From NCBI GenBank assembly GCA_024742765.1, contig JANSXT010000015.1:62001-126000 (forward strand): a stretch of DNA of 64,000 bases, given 5' to 3'. This stretch comes from Phyllobacteriaceae bacterium (GTDB taxonomy: Bacteria; Pseudomonadota; Alphaproteobacteria; Rhizobiales; Rhizobiaceae). Made by a program: the position numbers and the translations under genes. This document shows, piece after piece, positions 36,998-46,614 of this stretch. Position 1 is the first letter of the stretch. The number at the start of each line of letters is the position of its first letter. The notes under the pieces are model-generated. The model ran no database searches. It had not been told where the DNA came from and was given only the letters and a program-made list of their open reading frames with translations.

Positions 36998-37345
36998 ATG
37001 CGTATGCCAACTGCACTTTTCGGCGCCATCCTAACAGCCGCGTTGGCCGCGCCCGCCTCCGCCGACGGCACGATCATCCATCGCCAGAACGGCGCGATCA
37101 ACATCAAGCCGGTGGTGCTGATGGGGCCCTATGCGGGCCGGACAGTCATGGTCGGCCAGACCGGGCTCTACAACTCCGCCGCCATCGTCGATCCCGGCTC
37201 CGGCGGCTACGGCGCGATCTATCAGCGCGGACATACAAACCGCGCGCATGTCAGCCAGTTTGGCGCCAGGGGCGCGGCATTGATCGACCAGATGCACCTT
37301 CCGCTCGCCGAATTCGGCCGCTTCAGCGTGCTCAAACGGCGATAG
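36998..37345 (+). CDS. Curlin-repeat secreted protein, 115 aa
   Basis: Second gene of the set, 72 bp after the first, with an AAGGAG ribosome-binding site. It has a signal peptide (about residues 1-22, ending APASA) and a short mature domain of about 90 residues with about three to four curlin-like repeats: IIHRQNGAINIKP, MVGQTGLYNSAAIV and AIYQRGHTNRAHVSQFG. The basic C terminus SVLKRR resembles the exposed tails of nucleator subunits such as CsgB. Role as minor subunit or nucleator is inferred. Confidence 0.75.
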   Translation: MRMPTALFGAILTAALAAPASADGTIIHRQNGAINIKPVVLMGPYAGRTVMVGQTGLYNSAAIVDPGSGGYGAIYQRGHTNRAHVSQFGARGAALIDQMHLPLAEFGRFSVLKRR

Positions 37346-37358
37346 AAGGACCGGCATC

Positions 37359-37817
37359 ATGACCTTTCGCCCCCATGTCGCAGTTCTCGCACTGCTCGTC
37401 GCTTCCGCCGGCCCGGCCGCCGCCAACGATCAAAGTTCGATCGTCCGCACACAGACCGGGATCGTGAACATCGCCGAGGTCGATCAGCGCGCGTCGCACA
37501 ATTCGGTCAGGCTGAACCAGTTCGGCGCGCGCAACATCGCCGTCATCGGCCAGCACGGCCGGACCAACCAGTCCGACCTGTTCCAGATTGGCAAGGCCAA
37601 CACCGCGGCCGTCACCCAGAGCGGCGGCGTTAGCGCCTCGCGTGTGCGCCAGATCGGCACAGCCAATGAAGCCGCGGTCATGCAGACCGGTCGCGTCAGC
37701 CGCTCGATCGTCCGCCAGAACGGGGCGACCAACTATGTGACGACCTACACCAATGGCGGCATCAACACGCTGATCATCGAACAGACCCAGCGACCGCGCG
37801 GCATGTTCCGGCGTTAG
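37359..37817 (+). CDS. Curlin-repeat secreted protein (CsgB-like), 152 aa
   Basis: Third gene, only 13 bp after the second. It has a signal peptide (residues 1-23, ending GPAAA) and about five regular repeats of 22 residues: VDQRASHNSVRLNQFGARNI, GQHGRTNQSDLFQIGKANTA, QSGGVSASRVRQIGTANEA and MQTGRVSRSIVRQNGATN. The IGTANEA-type repeats are very close to the curlin consensus. The protein ends in QRPRGMFRR, again a cationic tail. A bidirectional hairpin follows the stop. Confidence 0.8.
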   Translation: MTFRPHVAVLALLVASAGPAAANDQSSIVRTQTGIVNIAEVDQRASHNSVRLNQFGARNIAVIGQHGRTNQSDLFQIGKANTAAVTQSGGVSASRVRQIGTANEAAVMQTGRVSRSIVRQNGATNYVTTYTNGGINTLIIEQTQRPRGMFRR

Positions 37818-37858
37818 AGCGGTTCAACAATCCGCCTCCATCCGAAGATGAACCGCTC
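37817..37858. terminator. Palindrome between convergent curlin and phosphorylase genes
   Basis: GAGCGGTTCA (37817-37826) and TGAACCGCTC (37849-37858) are perfect 10-bp inverted arms starting inside the curlin-gene stop codon region. The gene on the other strand ends at 37892. It may act as a bidirectional terminator; the same GAGCGGTTCA palindrome type is common between genes in Rhizobiales and may be a dispersed repeat. Confidence 0.6.
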
Positions 37859-37891
37859 CAGGGTCGGGACATTCAGGACCGGACCACCGCC

Positions 37892-39751
37892 TCAAGCGCG
37901 GTTGGAAATCCAGCGGCACTGATAGGGCGCAAAGGCGATCTCGCCGTTGGACCGTGCCCGGTCGCCGGCCAGAATGTCGGTGCCGTGCGCGCGCACATGC
38001 TCGCCCGACAAGAGATCGGTCCAGTCGTCGCCGCCGATCAGATTGATCGCACTGACCGGGATCGTCACCGTCCCGGCGCTGACATTGTGGATCGCAAAGA
38101 CCGACTGGTCCCGGTCCAGCGACTGGCGCCAGAAGCCGAACAATTTCGGCCCGAACTGCATGGTGAACTGCGTCGCATTGGGGTGGAAGGCCGGCTGCGC
38201 GCAGCGGATGCGGATGCGCGCCGAAAGCCGCTCGAGAATGCGCGCATGGACATTGTCGCCGTCGCGCCGGTCGAGCAGCGCCCGCAATTCGGGATAGGGC
38301 CAGCGTTTGCGGTTCAGCGCCCGGTTCTGGCCGGTCTTTTCAAACCCAGCCTGGTCGTTGCCCGTGGCGATCAGCGAATGGATGTAGAAGGCCGGCATGC
38401 CTTCCAGCGCCATCTGGATGGTCTGGCTGCACAAGAACCGTTCTTCCTGCCAATGGTCGGCACCGGCGAAGGTGCCGGCCATCGCGTCGAAAAAGGTGAT
38501 GTTGAGCTCATAGGGCCGGCGCGTGCCGTCGGGCATGGCCCGCATCGACACCTTGCCGCCGAACGCCTCGACCGTTTCGGTCATGCGCTGAAGGTCCGGC
38601 TCGGTGATCAGCCCCTCGCCGCCGCGCACGCCAATTCCATCGTGCGAAGCGGTGAAGTTCAGATAGGCGCAGCCCAGCGGTGCCGGCGGCATCGCCATCT
38701 GCCAGCGGTTCAAAAGGTCCGACGAGCCCGACCAGAGCGCATGCAGCACCAGCGGCGGCAGCGGGAAATTATATACCGCATGCGCCTCGTTGCGGTTGCC
38801 GAAATAGGAAAGGTTCTCCGTGTTCGGCACGTTGGTTTCGGTCAAGAGCACGATCGGCTCGGCCGCATAGTCGGCCAGAACCCGCATCAGCCGCACGATC
38901 GCATGGGTCTGCGGCATGTGGATCGACGGCGTGCCGACCTGTTTCCAGATGAAGGCGACCGCATCGAGCCGGATGATCCGCACGCCATTGTCGACATGCA
39001 GCCGCATGATGCGGATAAATTCGAGCAGCACTTCGGGATTGGCGAAATCGAGATCCACCTGGTCGTGCGAGAAGGTGCACCAGACATGGCGCATGCCCTT
39101 GGCGGTCTCCACCTCGCGCAAGAGATCATGGGCGCGCGGCCGCACCACCTGGCTCAGATCGTCCTCGGGCGAGGCCTCGACGAAAAAGCCGTCATAGGGC
39201 TCGTGCCCCTGCAGATATTCGTTGAACCAGGCGCTCTGGCTGGAGACGTGGTTGAGCACGAGATCCGACATCAGCGAGAAGTCAGCGGCGATCCGGCGAA
39301 CATCGTCCCAGTCGCCCAGCGTCGAATTGACCGCCCGATAGTCGGTGACCGCGAACCCGTCATCGGAGGTGAACGGGAAGAACGGCAATATGTGCACGCC
39401 ATTGACCGTGCCGCTCATATAGCGGTGCATGAAGTCGTTGAGCAGATCGAGCGGCTTGTGCGTGCCGTCGACGAAGCTGTTGCCATAGGCGATGACGAGC
39501 GCATCCTCCTCCGACCACAGCGTGTTGCCCGGCTGGCGGCCGCGCTGGCGCGATTTCAGATTGTCCGGCCAGAACGCGTCGCAGATCGACTGGACAACCG
39601 CATCGGCATCCTCGTCGGGATAGACGAAGGCGACCAGGCTCCTGAGCTTGGCGCGCAGTTGCGCGTTCTTGCCGCGCGTCGGCCCGCGCCGGGGCACCCG
39701 CGCCAGCGGAAGCTGCTGCCATGCGTCCTGGTTGATCTCGGTCGTGTCCAT
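37892..39751 (-). CDS. GH13_18 phosphorylase, probable glucosylglycerate phosphorylase
   Basis: A 619-residue alpha-amylase-fold enzyme of the sucrose phosphorylase subfamily. Conserved regions: SDLVLNHVSSQS, the nucleophile in IIRLDAVAF, the acid/base in VLLTETNVP, and TASHDGIG with the third catalytic Asp. Subfamily members cleave sucrose, glucosylglycerol or glucosylglycerate with phosphate, releasing glucose 1-phosphate. Nearby gpgP-gpgS make glucosylglycerate the best guess. The ATG at 39751 has an AAGGGG ribosome-binding site; a longer start at 39784 is possible, and the open frame beyond is not protein-like. Confidence 0.85.
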   Translation of the reverse strand: MDTTEINQDAWQQLPLARVPRRGPTRGKNAQLRAKLRSLVAFVYPDEDADAVVQSICDAFWPDNLKSRQRGRQPGNTLWSEEDALVIAYGNSFVDGTHKPLDLLNDFMHRYMSGTVNGVHILPFFPFTSDDGFAVTDYRAVNSTLGDWDDVRRIAADFSLMSDLVLNHVSSQSAWFNEYLQGHEPYDGFFVEASPEDDLSQVVRPRAHDLLREVETAKGMRHVWCTFSHDQVDLDFANPEVLLEFIRIMRLHVDNGVRIIRLDAVAFIWKQVGTPSIHMPQTHAIVRLMRVLADYAAEPIVLLTETNVPNTENLSYFGNRNEAHAVYNFPLPPLVLHALWSGSSDLLNRWQMAMPPAPLGCAYLNFTASHDGIGVRGGEGLITEPDLQRMTETVEAFGGKVSMRAMPDGTRRPYELNITFFDAMAGTFAGADHWQEERFLCSQTIQMALEGMPAFYIHSLIATGNDQAGFEKTGQNRALNRKRWPYPELRALLDRRDGDNVHARILERLSARIRIRCAQPAFHPNATQFTMQFGPKLFGFWRQSLDRDQSVFAIHNVSAGTVTIPVSAINLIGGDDWTDLLSGEHVRAHGTDILAGDRARSNGEIAFAPYQCRWISNRA

Positions 39752-39845
39752 CCGGCCCCTTCGTCCACCATTGCGACCGTCCATTCGGAACACCCTACAG
39801 GACACTCGATACCGTTCAATTAACAAGTCCGGCACGGACGCGCCG

Positions 39846-41708
39846 TCATTGTTGCGGTGCGAACAGTTCGGTCGGCCCGTCAATGCCGCGAAGCGCGGCC
39901 ACCGTGACCGGTCGCATCGGCATGGTCGCCGCCGCCGCACAGGCCGGCCCCGCCAGCACCGGCTCGCCGAGCTGCTTGCACTGCTGTTCGAGCCTTGCAA
40001 CCATGTTCACCGCCGGCCCGATCGCGGTGAAGTCGACCCGATCGGCGGTGCCCATATTGCCGACCGAACAGGTGCCGCTCTCGACGGCGGCCACCACCGA
40101 CAGGGCCGGCAGGCCCCTCGCTGCAAGTTTTGCGTTCTCGAGTTCGACCCGTGCGACGATCGCCAGCGCCGCCTCAAGCGCCAAATCGGCATGGCCCGCC
40201 TGTTCGACGGGTGCGTTCCAGAAGGCGAGCACCGCGTCGCCGAGATATTTGTCGATCGTGCCGTTGCGCGCGAAAATCTCGGCATTGGCGATGGCAAGGA
40301 AATGGTTGAGCGCAGCGACGGTCTTGTCCGCCGGCCAGCTCTCGGTGAGCGCGGTGAAGCCGCGAATGTCGACCATCATCACGGTGATCGGCCGGTCCTC
40401 GACGGCGAGCGCGGCGCGGGCATCGGTTTCGGCGAGCCGCCGCACGATCTCCGGCGACAGGAATTGCGCAAACTGGGTCTGCAGCGTCCGGCGGCGGCGC
40501 TCGGCCTGCCGGTAGAGCCCGTAGCCGCCGGCCAAGGCGACAAGAAACAGGCCCACTGAAGGCTGCGTCCAGTCGATCAGCAACCCGTTGGCATAGGCGG
40601 TAAAACCGAGCACCGGCGGCGCGGCGATCATGGCCAGCGCGGCCAATGCGGCGAGCGCTGGCCGCCGCGCAAGGAACGCCAGCGCAAGCAGGATCACAAG
40701 GCCGCCCAGGCCCAGAAGCACGAACTCGGCCAGCCGCGCGCGCGGCATTTCGAGCAAATAGCGGCCAGACAGCATCTGGCTGACGGCGATGGCGTGAAGA
40801 TCGGCGCCGAGCCGCAATTCGCCGCGCGCGGTCAGATGGTAGCGGTCGAGCCCGGCCGCATCGACAGCCAGCACGACGATCCGGCCGGCAAGCCGGTCAT
40901 CGGCCCCCGAAGCCAGAAGGGCGTTTGCCGAAATCCGCAGTGGCGAGGCCGGCACGTCGATCAGCCGCAGCCGCCCATCGCCAAGCGGGACGATGGCGCC
41001 GCCGACCCTGAGCGCATCATCGCCCGCCCCACCCATGCGCACGGCAAGGCCCGCTTCGCCCTGCGCGACGCGCAACATCTCGACGGAAAAGGCCGGCCAG
41101 TGGCGCAGCGGCGCGCCCGGCGCCTGTTCTGCCCAGACGAGCGGGATCGCCCGCATCCGTCCGTCATCATCGGCAAAGGAGCGGATGACGCCGAGACCGC
41201 TTGCGGCGTCCGCGAGCGGATCGATCGGCGCGACACCGCCGCCATAGCCCTCGTCGTACGCCTCCGCGCCGGCCCCGATGAAGGAAAAGCCGGCCTTGGG
41301 GTCGGCCAGCACCGGCGGCGCGTCGGCCGCCAGCGTCATCGCCAGCACGGACGGCGCGCGCCCCAAGGCGTCCGCAAACGCCGCATCGCTGGCACCACCG
41401 TCTGGAGACGCGTCCGGCTCGGGAAACAAAAGATCGAGCCCGATCGCGGCCGCGCCGCTTTGCGCGATGGCCTCAACGAGCGCGCCGACCCGTGCGCGGG
41501 GCCAGGGCCAGCGGCCTTCGGCGGCAAGGCTCGCCTCGTCGATGGCGACGATCGCGACCTGGTCGAGCGGCACATTGCCCGGCAGCAGCGTCTGGTAGAG
41601 GTCGAACCCGCGCTCCCGCAACGACCCGAGCGACGCCATCGCCACAAGCGCCGCCAAAAGCGCCAGCAAGGCGAGCGCGACCGGTTGGGTCAGGCGGACG
41701 CCCCGCAT
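39846..41708 (-). CDS. CHASE2-domain adenylate/guanylate cyclase (class III)
   Basis: A 620-residue membrane sensor. An N-terminal helix (about 8-30) is followed by a periplasmic CHASE2 domain (about 35-315; VAIVAIDEASLAAEGRWPWPR and GLDLLFPEPD are typical), three helices (about 325-400), and a class III cyclase domain (about 430-605). Both metal Asp residues (VDIRGFTAL and GDAVLAFW) and the transition-state pair Asn/Arg (NMVAR) are present, so it should be active. It is the last gene of an operon behind a FecR-domain gene. The ATG at 41708 was chosen; a TTG at 41726 is an alternative. Confidence 0.9.
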   Translation of the reverse strand: MRGVRLTQPVALALLALLAALVAMASLGSLRERGFDLYQTLLPGNVPLDQVAIVAIDEASLAAEGRWPWPRARVGALVEAIAQSGAAAIGLDLLFPEPDASPDGGASDAAFADALGRAPSVLAMTLAADAPPVLADPKAGFSFIGAGAEAYDEGYGGGVAPIDPLADAASGLGVIRSFADDDGRMRAIPLVWAEQAPGAPLRHWPAFSVEMLRVAQGEAGLAVRMGGAGDDALRVGGAIVPLGDGRLRLIDVPASPLRISANALLASGADDRLAGRIVVLAVDAAGLDRYHLTARGELRLGADLHAIAVSQMLSGRYLLEMPRARLAEFVLLGLGGLVILLALAFLARRPALAALAALAMIAAPPVLGFTAYANGLLIDWTQPSVGLFLVALAGGYGLYRQAERRRRTLQTQFAQFLSPEIVRRLAETDARAALAVEDRPITVMMVDIRGFTALTESWPADKTVAALNHFLAIANAEIFARNGTIDKYLGDAVLAFWNAPVEQAGHADLALEAALAIVARVELENAKLAARGLPALSVVAAVESGTCSVGNMGTADRVDFTAIGPAVNMVARLEQQCKQLGEPVLAGPACAAAATMPMRPVTVAALRGIDGPTELFAPQQ

Positions 41709-41713
41709 CGCCG

Positions 41714-42637
41714 TCAGGGACCGCAAATGCCCGTTTGCGTATCGAAGAACCCACCCGATGCGATGCAGTCGGCGACCGGATCATTGATCGTCGTCGGCGG
41801 TTGCGGCGGAGGTGGCGGCGGCGGTGGCGGTGGGTCCGGCGGAGGTGGCGGCGGGTCCGGCGGCGGGGGAGGTGGAGGTGGTGGTGGTGGCGGAGCGCCG
41901 GTCGCGGTCCCGCCGGCCGAAAAACTGCCGAACCCCGACTGCGGGCCGGGAAGCTGGCCGTCGCGCGTCGCGCAGGCGGCAGACCCCATGCCCGCCTCCG
42001 AGGCACAATGGTTCGCAACTGTCCGCGAGCCGCTGCCGCCCTGCCCGCCCGCCGGGTCGACGAACTGGCTGTCGCCGCCGCCAAGCCGCACGGTCTGTAC
42101 GCCCGAACCGTCCGACACGCAGGAAAAGCCCGGATTGGTCACCGTGCGGCGCTCGCCGCCCGCTTCGCACGTCATCGTGCCGGCGAGCAGCGTGCTCGAC
42201 GATCCGCCGGGTTCGACGGTGACATCGGCAATGCCGCCGCGCAGGCCCAGAACGATGTGCGGCGTGCGCACTTCCGAGCGCCCGCGCTTGGAGATCTGAC
42301 CGCCGAAAATGCGCGCCGTGCCGCCCCGCTGCAACAGGCGCACCGTGCCGTTGCGCGCCTGCGGATCGTAGACGAAGCTGTCGATCGTCAGGTCGGCATT
42401 GGGGCCAAGCCGCGCGCTCGATTCGTCATCGAAGACGATGATCCCCTCGCCCGTTTCATTGCTGCGTAGCCGGTCGCCCAGCGCGATCGGATCGCCCGCC
42501 AGCACCCGGCCGCCGTCGCGGATCACCGCCGCGCGCTCGGCGGTCATCGTGCCGACCGTCTGCGCCGCCGCCGGAACCGCGCAGCCCGCTGCCAGGACGG
42601 CAAGGCCGGCGGCAATCGTTCGGGCTTTGGCTCTCAT
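41714..42637 (-). CDS. Secreted FecR-domain protein with polyproline tract
   Basis: A 307-residue exported protein with a signal peptide (about residues 1-26, ending PAAAQ). A FecR domain follows (about 27-150): AAVIRDGGRVLAGDPIALGD, IIVFDDESSARLGPNADLTID and TPHIVLGLRGGIADVTVE. A Gly/Ser-rich section leads into about 35 residues that are nearly all proline broken by three or four Asp/Gln, then a short Cys-containing end (CIASGG...TGICGP). The start is judged from an AGGA site 8 nt before 42637. FecR domains sense or transmit envelope signals; its neighbours suggest it works with the CHASE2 cyclase. Confidence 0.85.
   Translation of the reverse strand: MRAKARTIAAGLAVLAAGCAVPAAAQTVGTMTAERAAVIRDGGRVLAGDPIALGDRLRSNETGEGIIVFDDESSARLGPNADLTIDSFVYDPQARNGTVRLLQRGGTARIFGGQISKRGRSEVRTPHIVLGLRGGIADVTVEPGGSSSTLLAGTMTCEAGGERRTVTNPGFSCVSDGSGVQTVRLGGGDSQFVDPAGGQGGSGSRTVANHCASEAGMGSAACATRDGQLPGPQSGFGSFSAGGTATGAPPPPPPPPPPPPDPPPPPPDPPPPPPPPPPQPPTTINDPVADCIASGGFFDTQTGICGP
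41797..41905 (-). repeat. Low-complexity CCN (polyproline) coding tract
   Basis: About 100 bp of almost pure purine on the plus strand (GGTGGCGG-type units), giving runs of 12, 6 and 10 prolines in the FecR-domain protein on the minus strand. The repeated units make it a candidate for length variation by slippage. It could also stall ribosomes unless EF-P acts. Confidence 0.8.
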
Positions 42638-42647
42638 GGCGGGCATC

Positions 42648-43973
42648 CTATTGGAACCGGTAGGTGTAACGCAGCCGGCCGGTCCATGCGTCCGTCCGCG
42701 AACTGGCACCGCCCGGCCCGATCCGTTCATGGTGATAGCCTACCCCGAAGCGCAGGCGCCCCTGTGCGCTCAATTGCACAGCATGATCCCAATCGACCCG
42801 CCAGACCTGTCGCCCCGTCACCAGCGCGCCGCGCCCGGCGCCGACCGCGCCATAATCGAGGATCGTGTCGTCGGCATAGCTGGCCGACAGCGTCTGGAAC
42901 CAGGCCCGACCGTCCTCGAACACATGCAGAAGATGGGTCAGCGCGGCGCCGCCCTCCGTGCCCTGCGTGCGGTAGCCGAACGCCGTCCCCCCTAGCACCG
43001 CCGCCGGCACGGTTCCGCGCCGCTGATAGTGGCGCACGAACCCGTCCGCGGTCCAGCCCGGCGCGATGCGGTAGCGCGCACCGATCCCGACCGACCATTG
43101 GTCGTCGGCGAACAAAGCGCGCGATTCGCCCAGCCAGCCATAGGACGCATTGAGATAGACTTGGGTTTCAACGCTCGGCCGGAAACCGATCCGCGCGCGC
43201 ACGCCCAGTTCGCGCTTGTCTCGGCCGCCGCCCAGTTCATCATAATCGCCGAACAGCGTCAGGTCGGCGCGCAGCGTGTCGATCACGTCCGGCAGGCCCT
43301 TGGACAGGGTGACGGCGCCATGGCCGGCAAGCGCGGTGAACCCATCGCCCGTGCCGTTGAAATCGGTGTCGAGAAACGGCCGGTCGACCGATATCCCCGC
43401 ATCGAGCAGGACCAGGTCGCGCGTCGCCGTGTCCGGATCGAAGACGACCCGCCCGTCAAGCATCGCATAGCCGCCGAAACCGGTCTGCTCGGCCGCGGCC
43501 GCAAAACCGGACGGGAAACTGGCCCGCCGGTGCACGACCTGCCCGCCGGCGGTCACGTCGAGATAGGCGCGCACCGGCTGGCGGGCGCGTTCGATGCGCG
43601 CCTTGAGCTGGTTGAGCGCCGCTTGGAGCGACGGCACGCCCAGCGCCAGGGCTTCATTGACATGGCCCATCGCCAGATCGAACGAGCCGACATGGAAATA
43701 GAGCCGCGCCAGCGTCAGCCGCGCGCCCGCATCGCCCGGATCCTGGAAGATCACCTGTTCGAGCGTCGAGATCGCCTGGTCGTACTGACCCGTGCGGACG
43801 GCTTCGCCGGCAAATGCCGCCAGCGTCGCCGGATCGGCATAGTCGGTCACGCGGGCCTCAAAGGCACGGTCATAGAGGCTGTCCGCCTGCGCCGGCCCGG
43901 CGCCCAGCGCAAGCAGCGCCGCGAACACAATCGCCCCGCGTTGCCACCGCGCTGTCATCGCTGTACCGGCCAT
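42648..43973 (-). CDS. TPR plus beta-barrel outer-membrane protein (DUF560-like)
   Basis: A 441-residue envelope protein: signal peptide (about 1-28, ending PAQA), a helical TPR-like region (about 35-130; YDQAISTLEQVIFQDPGDAGARLTLARLY) and a C-terminal part of some 300 residues with alternating strands ending in YTYRFQ, a typical beta-barrel terminus. This arrangement resembles the surface lipoprotein assembly modulator (Slam) group, though a match to that function is not proven. ATG at 43973 or 43958 are both possible. It is the first gene of the barrel-FecR-cyclase operon. Confidence 0.8.
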   Translation of the reverse strand: MAGTAMTARWQRGAIVFAALLALGAGPAQADSLYDRAFEARVTDYADPATLAAFAGEAVRTGQYDQAISTLEQVIFQDPGDAGARLTLARLYFHVGSFDLAMGHVNEALALGVPSLQAALNQLKARIERARQPVRAYLDVTAGGQVVHRRASFPSGFAAAAEQTGFGGYAMLDGRVVFDPDTATRDLVLLDAGISVDRPFLDTDFNGTGDGFTALAGHGAVTLSKGLPDVIDTLRADLTLFGDYDELGGGRDKRELGVRARIGFRPSVETQVYLNASYGWLGESRALFADDQWSVGIGARYRIAPGWTADGFVRHYQRRGTVPAAVLGGTAFGYRTQGTEGGAALTHLLHVFEDGRAWFQTLSASYADDTILDYGAVGAGRGALVTGRQVWRVDWDHAVQLSAQGRLRFGVGYHHERIGPGGASSRTDAWTGRLRYTYRFQ

Positions 43974-44082
43974 ATTCAATGCGCCCGCTCGTGCCAACTC
44001 CACTCCGGCAGAGCCAACCCTAGCCCGGCGCGGCATGGTCTCGCCAGTGCAGGCCGGCAACACTGTCCGCTTTCGGACGCGT

Positions 44083-44152
44083 AACAGGTGTCGTGTAACC
44101 GGTTGTAACCTGCTGATACCTGACCAAAGGGCCCGCAAGCAGGTAACAGGAT
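44083..44152 (-). promoter_or_regulatory. GTAAC direct-repeat cluster upstream of the barrel-FecR-cyclase operon
   Basis: Within the 318-bp gene-free gap 43974-44291, TGTAACC occurs at 44096 and 44106 (10-bp period), and GTAACAGG at 44083 and 44145. Tandem half-sites one helical turn apart are characteristic of OmpR/PhoB-type response regulators. The cluster lies about 110-180 bp before the barrel gene. The rest of the gap shows nothing recognisable. Confidence 0.4.
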
Positions 44153-44291
44153 AACGCGCGGCGGGGGATCACCACGATCGATGGGGCGCTGATCCTCCAA
44201 GCCGGCCGCGCCAATCACAACATCAAAAAAACCGAACGGCAGCGTGCCGAAGCGCGCTGCCGTTCAATGTTCCAAAGCGCTGTGGATCCGT

Positions 44292-45542
<1,251 letters not shown>

Positions 45543-45682
45543 TTATTGCGCCAACCGCGCCCGTGCGCAAGCCGGTCGCCGCGATGATCGCGTTAACCAT
45601 ATCCGACGATTGCGCAACACTCCGTTAACCACAATCGTTAATGATATCTGTCTGACGCGATGGCGCCCCGGAGACGGCACTG

Positions 45683-46534
45683 ATGACGATCGCACCCCAT
45701 GACGGCGCCGCCGGCGGACGCCGTTCGGTCCGCAATGACGACGGCACGCTCAGCGCGGTCGACGGCATGGTGCTCGTGCGCTCGGCGTTCCAGCCCGTCT
45801 TCCGCTGCCAGGGCGAGCGCATCGTGCCGGTCGCCTTCGAGGCGCTGGCCCGCCCGTTTCGCGGCGACACGCCGCTCCTGCCCGACGCCTATTTCAGCCA
45901 GATCGCGCCCGGCGAATTGCGCAGCGTCGAGGCGCTGATCCGTCACATCCATGTCCAGAACGCCAAATTCCTGCCCGAGGCCGCGCGCCGCCTGTTCCTC
46001 AACTTCCATCCCGCTGCGGTCAATGCGCCGGCCACTTTCGAGCCCGCGCTCACCGCGCTGGGCGAGGATTTGCGCCAGTCCGGCATCTCGCCGCGCGATC
46101 TGGTCTGCGAGTTCACCGAACATGAAGAGACATCGCCCGACGCGCTGCGCCATTTCGTCTATGCGCTCAGGGCGCGCGGCTTTCTGATCGCGGTTGACGA
46201 TTTCGGCGCCGCCTTTTCCGATCCCGACCGCATCGCCCGGCTGACGCCGGACATCGTCAAGATGGATGGCGCGCTCGCCCGCCGGCATCTGGACAGCGCC
46301 GACGGCTTTGATGAACTGACGCGCATCGTCGACACGTTCCGCCGCCAGGGCATTCGCTGCGTCATCGAGGGGCTGGAAACGATGCGGCAGGTGGAGCTGG
46401 CCCGCCGCACCGGCGCCCATTTTCTGCAAGGGTTCGCGCTGGCGCCGCCGCAGGCCGCGCCCGGCGACTTCACCGCGCTGATCGCCGCCAGCCGCAGCGA
46501 GCCGGATGCCGAACGCATCGCCGCCTGGAACTGA
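45683..46534 (+). CDS. EAL-domain cyclic-di-GMP phosphodiesterase-like protein
   Basis: A 283-residue protein that is essentially one EAL domain (about residues 30-265), with no GGDEF or sensor domain visible. The metal and substrate residues are mostly kept: FEALAR, LNFHP, CEFTEHE, the DD of VDDFG, VKMDG, EGLE and LQG. Loop 6, usually DDFGTGYSS, reads DDFGAAFSD, a change that could reduce activity. Two TTAACC half-sites and TTAAT lie 30-90 bp upstream, suggesting cell-cycle control, although the spacing (9 bp) is not the canonical CtrA 7. Confidence 0.88.
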   Translation: MTIAPHDGAAGGRRSVRNDDGTLSAVDGMVLVRSAFQPVFRCQGERIVPVAFEALARPFRGDTPLLPDAYFSQIAPGELRSVEALIRHIHVQNAKFLPEAARRLFLNFHPAAVNAPATFEPALTALGEDLRQSGISPRDLVCEFTEHEETSPDALRHFVYALRARGFLIAVDDFGAAFSDPDRIARLTPDIVKMDGALARRHLDSADGFDELTRIVDTFRRQGIRCVIEGLETMRQVELARRTGAHFLQGFALAPPQAAPGDFTALIAASRSEPDAERIAAWN

Positions 46535-46614
46535 TGCCCCCGGTTCAGCGCCGCTGAACACGTCTTCACCAAAACTGCTTTGACAGGGCCGCCCGCTGTG
46601 CTTACCCACAGTGC

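Noticed and set aside
45610-45650. CtrA box before the EAL gene at 45.7 kb
   Set aside because: TTAACC and TTAAT are 9 bp apart rather than 7, so they are recorded only as half-sites.
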